Source of the DNA: an uncultured Bacteroidia bacterium
GTDB taxonomy: Bacteria; Bacteroidota; Bacteroidia; Bacteroidales; F082
Assembly: GCA_913009755.1 (NCBI GenBank)
Contig: CAJVWU010000006.1
Location: 20,923 to 84,922 of the forward strand
Direction: 5' to 3'
DNA length: 64,000 nt
The position numbers and the translations under genes are program-made. Numbering within the stretch: the first letter of the stretch is position 1; the number at the start of each line of letters is the position of its first letter. The notes below the pieces were generated by a model, which was not told the DNA's origin, searched no databases, and saw only the letters and a list, made by a program, of their open reading frames with translations. This document shows, piece by piece, positions 52,090 through 61,381 of this stretch.

Positions 52090-53439
52090 TTATAACGATC
52101 TTACAACTTCCCTAAACTGATTTCCCCGGTCTTCATAATTTTCAAACAAGTCGAAACTGGCACAAGCCGGCGACAACAATACGATGTCCCCTTTTTTTGC
52201 CAGGTGATAGGCCGACACCACAGCCTGTGCGATTGTTGTGGTTTCAACCATGGTTTCCACCATCTTGCCAAAAGCGTCGAATAATTTTTCATTGTTAACA
52301 CCGAGGCAAACAATGGCTTTCACCTTTTCCTTGACAAGATCATTGATCATGTTATAGTCGTTGCCCTTGTCAATTCCGCCGGCAATCCACACAACCGGAT
52401 TATCAAAATATTCCAAAGCATACCAGGTGGAATTCAAATTGGTGGCTTTTGAATCGTTGATAAAAGTGATGCCATGCACACTGGCCACATACTCTAACCG
52501 GTGGGGGATATTGTGAAAATCCGACAGGCTTTGTTTGATGGAATCGTGCCTGAGATCCATCAGCCGTGCGGCAATACCTGCTGCCATTGAGTTATAGATG
52601 TTGTGTTTACCCTGTAATGCTAATTTTTCCAATGTCATAATTAATGGTTTATTTTGGGTTTTTATAACTATATTTTTGTTTTTAAGAAATGCACCCTGTT
52701 CGAAAGCAGCCTCTTTAAGACTGAAAGGGAACCGTTGCATTTTTACTTCTTTTTCTTCCAACTGCTGCCTGATCACAGGATCATCGTAGCAGTAAATCAA
52801 TGCGTCATTTTCTGTTTGGTTTTGAAGGATGCGGAACTTCGATTGTGCATATTTTTCAAAACTGCCTTCATACCTGTCGAGGTGGTCGGGAGTAATGTTC
52901 AGCAGAATGGCGATGTCCGCTTTAAAGCCACTCATTCCATCCAGTTGAAAGCTGCTAATTTCAAGCACAACCACATCAAAATTGTGTGTAGCAACCTGCC
53001 AGGCAAAACTTTTTCCCACATTGCCTGCCAACCCGGCGTTCAATCCTGCATTTTTCAGGATATGATGCAACAGTAAAGTGGTTGTGGTTTTCCCGTTACT
53101 GCCGGTAATGCAAATCTTTTTTGCCTTTGTGAACCTTCCGGCAAACTCAATCTCTGAGATCACCGGGATACCCCTTTCTTTCAACAACCTGACAACCTGC
53201 ACATCGTTAGGGATTCCCGGGCTTTTGATCACCAGGCCGGCATCAAGGATTTGTGACAAAGTGTGCCCGTTTTCTTCAAAACCGATTTCATAATTTTTAA
53301 GAACGCTTTTGTATTTATCTTTAATTGATCCGTTATCGCTCAGAAATACCCGGTATCCTTCTTTTAAAGCCAGGATTGCAGCCCCTGTACCGCTTTCGCC
53401 GCCTCCCAGTATTGCTATTTTGGTATTTCGTTTCATCAC
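52090..53439 (-). CDS. murD: UDP-N-acetylmuramoylalanine--D-glutamate ligase
   Basis: Adds D-glutamate to UDP-MurNAc-L-Ala. The 449 residues show ILGGGESGTGAAILAL at the N-terminus, the ATP loop ITGSNGKTTTTLLLHHIL about residue 111, NITPDHLDRYEGSFE, FINDSKATNLNSTWYAL and IAGGIDKGNDY, together diagnostic for MurD. It lies between mraY and ftsW with three- to 12-base gaps. Confidence 0.96.
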   Translation of the reverse strand: MMKRNTKIAILGGGESGTGAAILALKEGYRVFLSDNGSIKDKYKSVLKNYEIGFEENGHTLSQILDAGLVIKSPGIPNDVQVVRLLKERGIPVISEIEFAGRFTKAKKICITGSNGKTTTTLLLHHILKNAGLNAGLAGNVGKSFAWQVATHNFDVVVLEISSFQLDGMSGFKADIAILLNITPDHLDRYEGSFEKYAQSKFRILQNQTENDALIYCYDDPVIRQQLEEKEVKMQRFPFSLKEAAFEQGAFLKNKNIVIKTQNKPLIMTLEKLALQGKHNIYNSMAAGIAARLMDLRHDSIKQSLSDFHNIPHRLEYVASVHGITFINDSKATNLNSTWYALEYFDNPVVWIAGGIDKGNDYNMINDLVKEKVKAIVCLGVNNEKLFDAFGKMVETMVETTTIAQAVVSAYHLAKKGDIVLLSPACASFDLFENYEDRGNQFREVVRSL

Positions 53440-53451
53440 GGTTCTTCATTG

Positions 53452-54690
53452 TTATCTGAGTTTGAGTGTAACAATGGTCAGTACCGAAAGCATGATGCCC
53501 ACAATAAAAAAGCGGAGTACGATCTTGGGTTCGGGATAACCTTGTTTTTGGTAGTGATGGTGCAGTGGTGACATTTTAAATATCCGCCTTCCCGCCCCGT
53601 ATTTTTTCCGGGAATACTTGAAATAACTGACCTGCAAAATGACCGATAAACTTTCGGCCAGAAATATCCCGCAAAGTATGGGGATGAGCAGTTCTTTTCG
53701 GATGAGAATGGCAAACACGGCGATGATACCGCCCAATGTCAAACTACCGGTGTCACCCATAAACACCTGTGCCGGATAAGCATTGAACCATAAAAATCCA
53801 ACGGTAGCCCCCACAAATGCACTGACAAAGATGGTAAGTTCACCCACATTGGGCAAATACATGATGTTGAGATAATTGGCAAAAATAATATTGCCCGACA
53901 CCCAGGCCAGAATACCAAGTGTAAGCCCGATAATGGCGGAGGTCCCCGTCGCCAGCCCGTCCATGCCGTCGGTGAGGTTGGCCCCGTTGGAAACAGCCAC
54001 AATAATTAAAATGACAATGGGAATAAAGATCAAAAAGGCCCATTTCCGGTAATTGCCACCCATCCACTCAAGCAATACGGCATAATCAAACTCGTTGTTT
54101 TTGAAAAAAGGGATGGTTGTCTTCAACGATTTTTGCTCGTCAACACTAAAATTGGAAGAAGGACCTTCTTTCTGGATCATAACCGCCACCTCTTTTGCCG
54201 GCTTTTGTTTTTCACGGACGACAACCTGCGGACTATAATACATCACAAGGCCAATCACCAGACCCAGAATGACTTGTCCGATTATTTTATATTTTCCTTT
54301 TAGCCCTTCTTTCTTTTTCTTAAAAACCTTAATGTAATCATCCAGAAACCCGATCATGCCAAGCCAAACGGTTGTAAACAGCATCAGCAGGATATAGACA
54401 TTGTCAAGCCGGGCAAACAACAAAACAGGGATCAACAGTGAAGCCAGGATGATCAGCCCGCCCATGGTTGGGGTCCCCTGTTTTTCAAGTTGTCCTTCCA
54501 GTCCCAGGTCACGGATGGTTTCGCCAACCTGTTTGCGGTTCAGGTAATTGATCCATCTTTTACCAAACAGCAGGCTGATGATCAATGACGTGATGATGGC
54601 TAAAGCTGCCCTGAACGACAAATACTGGAACACACCTGCCCCCGGGAAGTTGTATGCTGCGTCAAGATATTGAAACAAATAATAAAACAT
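53452..54690 (-). CDS. mraY: Phospho-N-acetylmuramoyl-pentapeptide transferase
   Basis: Makes lipid I from UDP-MurNAc-pentapeptide and undecaprenyl phosphate. The 412-residue membrane protein has [27 protein letters not shown] (catalytic Asp pair), [12 protein letters not shown] and [15 protein letters not shown]. It is about 50 residues longer than the E. coli enzyme because of a hydrophilic insertion at about 160-215 ([18 protein letters not shown] onward), a known feature of Bacteroidota MraY. murF is not in the cluster and must lie elsewhere. Confidence 0.96.
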   Translation of the reverse strand: MFYYLFQYLDAAYNFPGAGVFQYLSFRAALAIITSLIISLLFGKRWINYLNRKQVGETIRDLGLEGQLEKQGTPTMGGLIILASLLIPVLLFARLDNVYILLMLFTTVWLGMIGFLDDYIKVFKKKKEGLKGKYKIIGQVILGLVIGLVMYYSPQVVVREKQKPAKEVAVMIQKEGPSSNFSVDEQKSLKTTIPFFKNNEFDYAVLLEWMGGNYRKWAFLIFIPIVILIIVAVSNGANLTDGMDGLATGTSAIIGLTLGILAWVSGNIIFANYLNIMYLPNVGELTIFVSAFVGATVGFLWFNAYPAQVFMGDTGSLTLGGIIAVFAILIRKELLIPILCGIFLAESLSVILQVSYFKYSRKKYGAGRRIFKMSPLHHHYQKQGYPEPKIVLRFFIVGIMLSVLTIVTLKLR

Positions 54691-54693
54691 CGG

Positions 54694-56151
54694 TTATGCT
54701 GTTTCTAAATATTCCGTTAATATTTTTTTGTCATCAAAAGGATATTTCATCCCTTTGATCTCCTGGTATTTTTCATGTCCTTTTCCTGCCAAAAGGATCA
54801 GGTCACCCGGACGGGCCAGGTTCACTGCCGTTTTAATGGCTTCCCTTCTGTTGGTGATGATCATTGTTTTTCCGCTTTTGGCGGGATCGACCCCAATGCG
54901 CATATCTTCGATGATCTGCTCCGGTTTTTCCGAGCGCGGATTATCGGAAGTGAGGATCACCCTGTCGCTCAGGGTTGAAACGACAAGTGCCATTTTCGGC
55001 CTTTTTTCCTTATCGCGGTCGCCACCGGCGCCCACTACCGTGATCAGTTGCTCGTTGCGGGTTCTGAGTTGGTTGATGGTTTCCAATACGTTTTTCAAAG
55101 CATCCGGCGTATGGGCATAGTCAACAATTCCGGTAATGTTGTTATTTGACCGGATTATCTCAAAGCGGCCTTCGGCGCCTTTTGCCTTGCTGAGCGATAC
55201 CAACACTTCGGTTTTATCCTGTCCCAGCAGCAGGGCCGTGGCATAAGTGGACATCAGGTTGTAGGCATTGAATTCACCGGGCAGTAATGCGTTGAACTCT
55301 TCCCCGTCAACCTGCATCAGCAGTCCGTTGAAATGATTTTCCAGCACTTTGCCTTTGAAATCAGCCATGCTTTTCAGCCCGTAAGTGTATTTATTTGCCT
55401 TCGTGTTTTGCAGTATGACGCGACCGTTCCGGTCATCAGCATTGGTCAGGGCAAAAGCCTTTTGGGGCAACCCGGTAAAAAGTTTCTTTTTTGCCTCCAG
55501 GTAATTTTTATAGGTTTTATGATAATCCAGGTGGTCATGGGTAATGTTTGTAAACACAGCCCCGGCAAACTGCAGTCCGGCAATCCTGTTTTGTTCGATG
55601 GCATGGGAGCTGACTTCCATAAAAGCAAAATCGCAGCCCAGGTCCACCATTTGATTCAGCAGACGGTTTATTTGCAAGGCATCGGGAGTGGTATGTGTTG
55701 CGGGAAACTCCCTATCGTGAATTTTATTCAATACGGTTGAAAGCAATCCGGTTTTGTAACCCAGACTTTCAAACAAATGATAAAGCAAGGTAACGGTGGT
55801 TGTTTTCCCGTTGGTTCCGGTAACGCCAACCAGTTTCAATGTTTCCGAGGGATAGTTCCACCAGGCTGAGGCCATCAGGCCCAGGGCTTCGGCAGGGTCT
55901 TTCACCTTCACATAAGTTACGCCGGGCGAAAGGTTTTGGGGAAGATGTTCGCAAACAACAACTGAACAACCCTTTTCTATTGCCTGCGGGATAAAAATAT
56001 GGCCGTCAACCTGTGTGCCCGACATGGCAACAAACACATCCCCTTTGCCCACCTGCCGTGAATCGAAGGTGATGTTGTTGATTTCCCGGTCGCGATGACC
56101 GATAATTTCAAGGACTTTTACGTGGGTTAATATGTTGTTTAACTTCTTCAA
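54694..56151 (-). CDS. murE: UDP-N-acetylmuramoylalanyl-D-glutamate--2,6-diaminopimelate ligase
   Basis: Adds the third residue of the stem peptide. The 485 residues show TFDSRQVGKGDVFVAMSG, the ATP loop VTGTNGKTTTVTLLYHL about residue 112, ITHDHLDYHKTYKNYL, and the C-terminal TSDNPRSEKPEQIIEDM. The DNPR motif marks enzymes using meso-diaminopimelate rather than lysine, so the wall is of the DAP type. It is four bases from mraY. Confidence 0.96.
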   Translation of the reverse strand: MKKLNNILTHVKVLEIIGHRDREINNITFDSRQVGKGDVFVAMSGTQVDGHIFIPQAIEKGCSVVVCEHLPQNLSPGVTYVKVKDPAEALGLMASAWWNYPSETLKLVGVTGTNGKTTTVTLLYHLFESLGYKTGLLSTVLNKIHDREFPATHTTPDALQINRLLNQMVDLGCDFAFMEVSSHAIEQNRIAGLQFAGAVFTNITHDHLDYHKTYKNYLEAKKKLFTGLPQKAFALTNADDRNGRVILQNTKANKYTYGLKSMADFKGKVLENHFNGLLMQVDGEEFNALLPGEFNAYNLMSTYATALLLGQDKTEVLVSLSKAKGAEGRFEIIRSNNNITGIVDYAHTPDALKNVLETINQLRTRNEQLITVVGAGGDRDKEKRPKMALVVSTLSDRVILTSDNPRSEKPEQIIEDMRIGVDPAKSGKTMIITNRREAIKTAVNLARPGDLILLAGKGHEKYQEIKGMKYPFDDKKILTEYLETA

Positions 56152-56162
56152 ATCAATGTTTG

Positions 56163-58289
56163 TTAATAAATGGCCAGTTGCAGGTTAATGACCTGTCCTT
56201 TACTGAGTTTAGTTCCTGGTTTCAGGGATTGTCTCCTGACAAAACCCCTGCCCGAAATACGGGTTTGCAGGCCTTTGTTTTCAAGCAGGAAAACAGCATC
56301 TTTCACTTTCATGCCCCTTACATCCGGAACAACACCTTTTTTAAAGTCAGCCGGTTCAATTGTCAGTTTCCCATCTTGCTGTGCGGCTACAACCCAGGGG
56401 TCATCATAAACAAGATCGGTTGTTTTGATATTGAGTGCCGCATAAATATTTTCCAGGTCATCATAAGCCACAGGTTTTTTCGGTACGGGGGCCGGAGCCT
56501 TTTTCCGGGCCAGATCGTTTTGAAAATGAAGCGCCAGGGAAGTCGAATAGATTTTATCGGCAATTTCCCTGAATGCCGGTGCCGCCACACTTCCCCCGTA
56601 ATATTTGCCTGCCGTGGGTTTATTGATGGAAACAATACATGAATATTCAGGATGGCCGGCCGGAAAATAACCCACAAACGATGCATTGTAATTCCGCAGG
56701 TACCTTCCCCCGGAGGCGATTTTGGCAGTACCCGTTTTTCCTGCAACGGAATACGGGCAATTTTTAAAGGCATTTCGTGCCGTGCCCCGTGTTACGACCC
56801 CTTCAAGCAACGATTGTGCGATTTTAACGGTGGCCGGCGAAACCACCTGCGGGTTGAGCACCTCTGTCCCAAATTCTTCTTTCACATCATCCCCCGTTTT
56901 TACGGACTCCACAAACCGGGGTTTTACCATTTTGCCGTTGTTGGCAATGGCATTGTAAAAAGTAAGCATCTGGAGCGGTGTTTGCAGCACCTCATATCCG
57001 TAAGCCATAACGGTCAGGGTTGTTCCCCACCAGTCGTTGTCACCGGGGTTTTTAATCAGGGGTTTCCCTTCCCCGTTCAAGTCGAGGCCCAGCGGGCGGT
57101 TGAGGCCCATTTCATACAGGCCGTCAGTGTATGCTTTCGGATTTTTATCAAAAGTCCGGGTAATGATTTTGGCCATGCCCACATTGGAAGACTGTTCAAA
57201 GACATCGCGGACGGTGATCCTTCCGTTTCCTACCTTGTGGACATCCTGCACCGGAACCCCGTGAATGGCGGCAAAACCCACTCCTGTAATTACACTGTCG
57301 GTTAGTTTTACATTTCCTTTTTCGATAGCAACAAGGATATTGGGGAGCTTAAAAGTTGAGCCGGGTTCGATGCTGGCGCCAATGGCATAATTGTAAGTTT
57401 CTTTGTATTTGCCGTCGGTGCTGTCGTACGTCAGGTTGGCTATGGCTTTAATTTTTCCGGTTTTCACTTCCATCACCACGGCACAGCCCTGATAGGCCTG
57501 GTTTTTTAAAAGTTGACGTAACAAAGCATTTTCAGCGATGTCCTGAATATTGACATTGATGGTGGTTTGTAAATCGAGGCCGTCGCGGGGCTCCACATCG
57601 TTTTCATCATACACCGGCATCCAGTCGCCGTGGTTTATCCGGCGTCGTACCTGTTGGCCGTTTTTTCCACTTAAAACATCAGTATAGGCCCCTTCGAGCC
57701 CGACAAGGTATTTTTTATTCCCGCTCTCAAAACCGATGGTCCTGGCGGCCAGTTCTTTAAAAGGCAGTTCACGCCTCGGCGTTTGTTTCACGATCAACCC
57801 GCCTGCATTTTTCCCTCTGTTTAAAATGGGCAGTTTTCTGATCTCTTTAAGTTGCTCGTAAGTGATTTTACTACCCAGCCAAACATATCTTTTTCCTTTT
57901 TTCCGGTTTTTAATGAGGATGTTTTTGTATTGCTGCTTCGATTTTTTACCGATAACCCTGGCCAGACCGGCTGCCAGACCATCCACATTATTATAAAAGA
58001 CAGCATCCGGTATATTGGGTGAAGCCACATCCATCCTGATTTCAAAAACCGGCACCGAAGTTGCCAGGAGGTTGCCTTCATCATCCAGGATATTTCCGCG
58101 GTTGGCTTCAATGGTAAAAACTTTTAATTCCTGGGTTTTGGCCAAAACCCGGAGTTCATCACCTTCTTTCACCTGAATGTAAACGATCTTTCCAATGACC
58201 AGCAGGGCAAACAAAAGCACAAAGAAATAGACAAGGTACACCCTCCATAAAATGTCTTTTTTGATATCTTTTAACTCGATGCTACTCAT
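56163..58289 (-). CDS. ftsI: Septal transpeptidase (PBP, FtsI/SpoVD-like) with PASTA domain
   Basis: A 708-residue class B penicillin-binding protein. One membrane anchor (about 17-38), a dimerisation or pedestal domain (60-230), then the transpeptidase domain with the active-site S311 in PGSTFK, SSN at 367-369 and KTG at 518-520. At about 640-708 is a single PASTA domain (VVPDVRGMKVKDAVFLLENKG). E. coli FtsI lacks PASTA; in this it resembles the SpoVD group. It cross-links septal wall made by FtsW. It overlaps the FtsL-like gene by eight bases. Confidence 0.95.
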   Translation of the reverse strand: MSSIELKDIKKDILWRVYLVYFFVLLFALLVIGKIVYIQVKEGDELRVLAKTQELKVFTIEANRGNILDDEGNLLATSVPVFEIRMDVASPNIPDAVFYNNVDGLAAGLARVIGKKSKQQYKNILIKNRKKGKRYVWLGSKITYEQLKEIRKLPILNRGKNAGGLIVKQTPRRELPFKELAARTIGFESGNKKYLVGLEGAYTDVLSGKNGQQVRRRINHGDWMPVYDENDVEPRDGLDLQTTINVNIQDIAENALLRQLLKNQAYQGCAVVMEVKTGKIKAIANLTYDSTDGKYKETYNYAIGASIEPGSTFKLPNILVAIEKGNVKLTDSVITGVGFAAIHGVPVQDVHKVGNGRITVRDVFEQSSNVGMAKIITRTFDKNPKAYTDGLYEMGLNRPLGLDLNGEGKPLIKNPGDNDWWGTTLTVMAYGYEVLQTPLQMLTFYNAIANNGKMVKPRFVESVKTGDDVKEEFGTEVLNPQVVSPATVKIAQSLLEGVVTRGTARNAFKNCPYSVAGKTGTAKIASGGRYLRNYNASFVGYFPAGHPEYSCIVSINKPTAGKYYGGSVAAPAFREIADKIYSTSLALHFQNDLARKKAPAPVPKKPVAYDDLENIYAALNIKTTDLVYDDPWVVAAQQDGKLTIEPADFKKGVVPDVRGMKVKDAVFLLENKGLQTRISGRGFVRRQSLKPGTKLSKGQVINLQLAIY

Positions 58290-58680
58290 TTTCAGTATCT
58301 TGATCTTTCTTTATGGTTTTAACCGGTTCGGTACTCTCTTTTATCCCTCTTGCTTTTAATTTAGTAGCCAGTTTAGATTGTTTGCTCAGGTCTTCAAGTT
58401 TTGATTTTGTAGTTATAAATTCATACCGTATTTCCCTGACCTCTTTGTTCAGGCGGTTGATTTCCCGGATTTTATTTTCAGCGAGATAGTTGTTGGCTAT
58501 GTAAACAAATGCCAGAAAAGCTACAAAAATTAAAAAGGGCAAAAACCTGAACGTACCGGCGCCGATGATCTCGCCACCCAGTATTTTTTTTAATGCAACA
58601 CCTATTTTGTTCTGCCTTGTACCGGAACGTTTCGGTTTATGCACATCAGGTTCTTTCCTTATGTTTTTGCTTTCCGTCAT
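58282..58680 (-). CDS. FtsL-like cell division protein
   Basis: A 132-residue bitopic protein. The start at 58680 (MTESKN), one base after the rsmH stop, is preferred to a longer frame overlapping rsmH. A basic cytoplasmic tail, one membrane helix (FLPFLIFVAFLAFVYIANNYL, about residues 47-67), then a coiled coil (KIREINRLNKEVREIRYEF; KSKLEDLSKQSKLATKLKARG) fit FtsL, which is too variable to recognise by sequence alone. Position between rsmH and ftsI supports it. FtsL activates the FtsW-FtsI complex. Confidence 0.8.
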   Translation of the reverse strand: MTESKNIRKEPDVHKPKRSGTRQNKIGVALKKILGGEIIGAGTFRFLPFLIFVAFLAFVYIANNYLAENKIREINRLNKEVREIRYEFITTKSKLEDLSKQSKLATKLKARGIKESTEPVKTIKKDQDTENE

Positions 58681-58681
58681 T

Positions 58682-59575
58682 TCATATTTTTTCAGCAATG
58701 CGTAACCGGGCACTGCGTGCACGATTATTTAATTTTATTTCTTCTTCACCCGCAACAATGGGTTTACCGGTCAACACTTTAAAAATCAGCAGGTGGTTGC
58801 CGTAAAAATCTTTTTGAATTGTGCCTTCCAGGTTTCCCGATTTCATAAAATTCTTCACAAGCCGGTCTTCAAGCGAGTGATAAGCCATAACAACCAGCCG
58901 TCCCCCTGTTTTCAGCACATCAGGCGTTTGCCTTAAAAAGTCTTCCAGGGCGCTTATTTCATCATTCACTTCAATGCGCAATGCCTGGAACAGCATGGCC
59001 ATGAATTTGTTGAGTTTTTCTGCCGGGAAACAGGAACGAACCGCTTCGGCAAGTTGAAATGTTGTCTTGATTTCCCCGTCATTGCGTGCCCTGATAACTG
59101 CCCTGGCAATACAGCCGCTGTTCCTGATTTCGCCATATTTTTTAAACACGTTTTTCAGGTGTTGTTCGTCATATTCATTAACAATGTGTGCAGCGGTTAA
59201 ATCCTGATTCCGGTCCATGCGCATATCAAGCGGTGCATCAAAACGGGAGGAAAAACCCCTTGAAGCCACATCAATCTGGTGTGATGAAATGCCCAGGTCG
59301 GCCAGAATGCCGTCAACAGGCAGGGCTTCGTGAAGGCGAAGAAAATTTTTCAGGAAACGGAAATTGCTGTTTATTAAAACAAAACGGTCATCATCGGGAA
59401 TATTTTGGCCGGCATCACTATCCTGATCAAAGGCAAAAAGCCTGCCATTGCCCAAGTGATGAAGTATAGCCTGCGAATGGCCTCCCCCTCCGAAAGTGGC
59501 GTCCACATAAGTACCTCCCGGCTTAATACTAAGCCCTTCAATACTTTCGTTGAGCAAAACCGGTATGTGATACAT
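58682..59575 (-). CDS. rsmH: 16S rRNA (cytosine(1402)-N4)-methyltransferase
   Basis: Methylates C1402 of 16S rRNA. The start at 59575 (MYHIPVLLNES) is the usual family start, four bases after the mraZ stop; the longer frame from 59602 would overlap mraZ. Landmarks are GGTYVDATFGGGGHSQAIL (SAM-binding), DGILADLGISSHQID, PLDMRMD, and MAYHSLEDRLVKNFM. 297 residues, complete. It is the second gene of the dcw cluster. Confidence 0.96.
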   Translation of the reverse strand: MYHIPVLLNESIEGLSIKPGGTYVDATFGGGGHSQAILHHLGNGRLFAFDQDSDAGQNIPDDDRFVLINSNFRFLKNFLRLHEALPVDGILADLGISSHQIDVASRGFSSRFDAPLDMRMDRNQDLTAAHIVNEYDEQHLKNVFKKYGEIRNSGCIARAVIRARNDGEIKTTFQLAEAVRSCFPAEKLNKFMAMLFQALRIEVNDEISALEDFLRQTPDVLKTGGRLVVMAYHSLEDRLVKNFMKSGNLEGTIQKDFYGNHLLIFKVLTGKPIVAGEEEIKLNNRARSARLRIAEKI

Positions 59576-59579
59576 CTGT

Positions 59580-60041
59580 TTATTGATCGTTTTCCAAATC
59601 ACCCATTACATCCTCAGCCAGGTTGGCGAAATCATCAGGATCATAATCAACAGCCCGTTCATAAGCTGTCTTGTCCCAAATCTCAATTCTGTTGACCACC
59701 GAGGTTAACACGATCTCTTTGGTGATTCCGCCATATTTTAACAGGTCCCTGGGGATTAATAACCTGCCCGACCCATCCGGTTCAACCGGTTTTACACCGG
59801 CCATGAACTTGGTAACAAACTCCGCATTTTTCTTTTTAAACATATTCAACCGGCTTACCATCTGCGATTCGTCCCGCCATTGGGCGATAGGAAAAAGCTC
59901 AAGACATTTCTTGAATATGCTCCGCTTAATGACAAATCCCTGCTTCAACTCTTCGCCCATCTGGCTTTTGTAAGCCACAGGAAACATCAGCCGTCCTTTG
60001 GCATCAACTTTACACTCGTATGTTCCCAGAATATTAAGCAT
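59580..60041 (-). CDS. mraZ: Transcriptional regulator MraZ
   Basis: A 153-residue protein with two AbrB-like DNA-binding halves: GTYECKVDAKGRLMFPVAYK (DAKGR motif, about 8-25) and VEPDGSGRLLIPRDLLKYG (about 87-105). It forms rings and in E. coli binds 10-bp spaced repeats upstream of its own gene, repressing the dcw operon. Four phased heptamers lie 38-74 bases upstream here, a good match in geometry. It is the first gene of the cluster. Confidence 0.96.
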   Translation of the reverse strand: MLNILGTYECKVDAKGRLMFPVAYKSQMGEELKQGFVIKRSIFKKCLELFPIAQWRDESQMVSRLNMFKKKNAEFVTKFMAGVKPVEPDGSGRLLIPRDLLKYGGITKEIVLTSVVNRIEIWDKTAYERAVDYDPDDFANLAEDVMGDLENDQ

Positions 60042-60078
60042 TTATAAACACGGAATTATGGCGTAAATGTATAAATTA

Positions 60079-60115
60079 TTTACCACAAATTAACATTATT
60101 TACCACCTTTTACCA
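60079..60115 (-). promoter_or_regulatory. Putative MraZ operator: four heptamers with 10-bp spacing
   Basis: On the minus strand TGGTAAA at 60109-60115 and 60099-60105, a degenerate TGTTAAT at 60089-60095 and TGGTAAA at 60079-60085. The period is exactly ten bases. A possible -7 box TACATTTA follows at 60064-60071, so bound MraZ would cover the -33 region. Confidence 0.65.
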
Positions 60116-60292
60116 CAATGTTAACAAAATGTTACGTTTTTTGGGTAGTTTTTTGAAATTATAGTGTCTTAAAAAATTGAAAAACAACAACTATTTCTCT
60201 TACAAGTTCTCCGGCAAAAACTTATTAACATCAAATAATTTCATATTTTGTTGAAAAGTGTTGCATGCCCCGAAAACTTTTATATTTGCTGT

Positions 60293-61198
60293 ATGCCAGA
60301 TAAAGAATACACAGAAGCGGAAAAGGGGAAAGCCGTGGCCGCAGGGGTGAGGTTAATTGACATTGACAAGGTGATCAAAGACAAAAGCCCGACATTAAAA
60401 AAGCTTTTACCGGGTTTTGTCACGGGCCTGATGAAACGCCTGATCCATCAGGAATTTCTTAACACACTGTTAATCCATTACGGCCATCTCAACGGGATTG
60501 AATTTATTGATGCCGTGCTCAAAGACATGAATACAAAGCTTGATGTGGTTGGCCTGGAGAACATCCCGAAAAAAGACCGGTGCATCATTGCATCCAACCA
60601 TCCTTTGGGCGGACTTGACGGGATGGCCCTGATGCTGGCCGTCAGCAGGGCAAGAAACGATATTGTGTTTCCGGTAAACGACCTGCTGATGAACATTAAG
60701 ACCCTGCAAGTGCTTTTTATCCCCATCAACAAACTGGGCAGCAATACCGAAAACATCCGGATCATTAACGAAACATTTGCTTCCGACAAAATAATCTGTT
60801 ATTTTCCTTTCGGCCTTGTCTCGCGAAAAAAAAGGGGTGTGATCAAAGACCTGGAATGGAAACCCACATTTATCACCAAAGCCAAACGCTTTAAAAGGGA
60901 TGTAGTACCCACCTTTATCAGCGGAAAGAACAGCAACCATTTTTACACACTTGCCAACCTCCGCAAGCGCCTGCACATTAAAACAAACTTTGAAATGATG
61001 CTGTTGCCCGATGAACTTTCACGACAGAAAAACCAAACCATCAAAATTACCTTTGGCAAAAGGGTTTCATACCGTTTTTTTGACAAACGTTTCACCAGCA
61101 ACCAATGGGCTGAGTTGATGAGGCAATATATTTATATGCTGGACAGCAAAGATCCGGAACCGTTTGAAAAATGGGTGGAGGGGAGGAACCCCGGCTAA
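60293..61198 (+). CDS. PlsC-like lysophospholipid/acyl-amino-acid acyltransferase
   Basis: A 301-residue glycerolipid-type acyltransferase. The catalytic motif is SNHPLGGLDGMAL (an HxxxxD motif, about residues 98-110), with FPVNDLLMNIKTLQVLFIP and a C-terminal FEKWV. The ATG at 60293 (MPDKEYTEAEKG) is chosen; a longer frame from 60248 adds a cysteine-rich stretch ahead of a TATATTTG box at 60281-60288. That box is so close to the ATG that the transcript could be almost leaderless. Relatives in Bacteroides include the O-acyltransferase of glycine lipid synthesis; the substrate here is not known. Confidence 0.82.
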   Translation: MPDKEYTEAEKGKAVAAGVRLIDIDKVIKDKSPTLKKLLPGFVTGLMKRLIHQEFLNTLLIHYGHLNGIEFIDAVLKDMNTKLDVVGLENIPKKDRCIIASNHPLGGLDGMALMLAVSRARNDIVFPVNDLLMNIKTLQVLFIPINKLGSNTENIRIINETFASDKIICYFPFGLVSRKKRGVIKDLEWKPTFITKAKRFKRDVVPTFISGKNSNHFYTLANLRKRLHIKTNFEMMLLPDELSRQKNQTIKITFGKRVSYRFFDKRFTSNQWAELMRQYIYMLDSKDPEPFEKWVEGRNPG

Positions 61199-61284
61199 CT
61201 TTCTAATGCCGGATTTGGGTTAAAGTTAATCCGAAGGTTCGTATTGAATAATTTGCGTACTTTGGCCCTAATTGTAAAGATGTT

Positions 61285-61315
61285 ACCCCGAATTTAGCTT
61301 TTTTCGGGTTTTTTT
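61285..61315 (+). terminator. Terminator after the acyltransferase gene
   Basis: CCCGAA (61287-61292) pairs with TTCGGG (61303-61308), followed by seven T. Confidence 0.7.
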
Positions 61316-61381
61316 CTTTACTGATTTACTAACATATTTTATTGATAAATATAAGGATGGGGTATTGCTGAATGTCCCACA

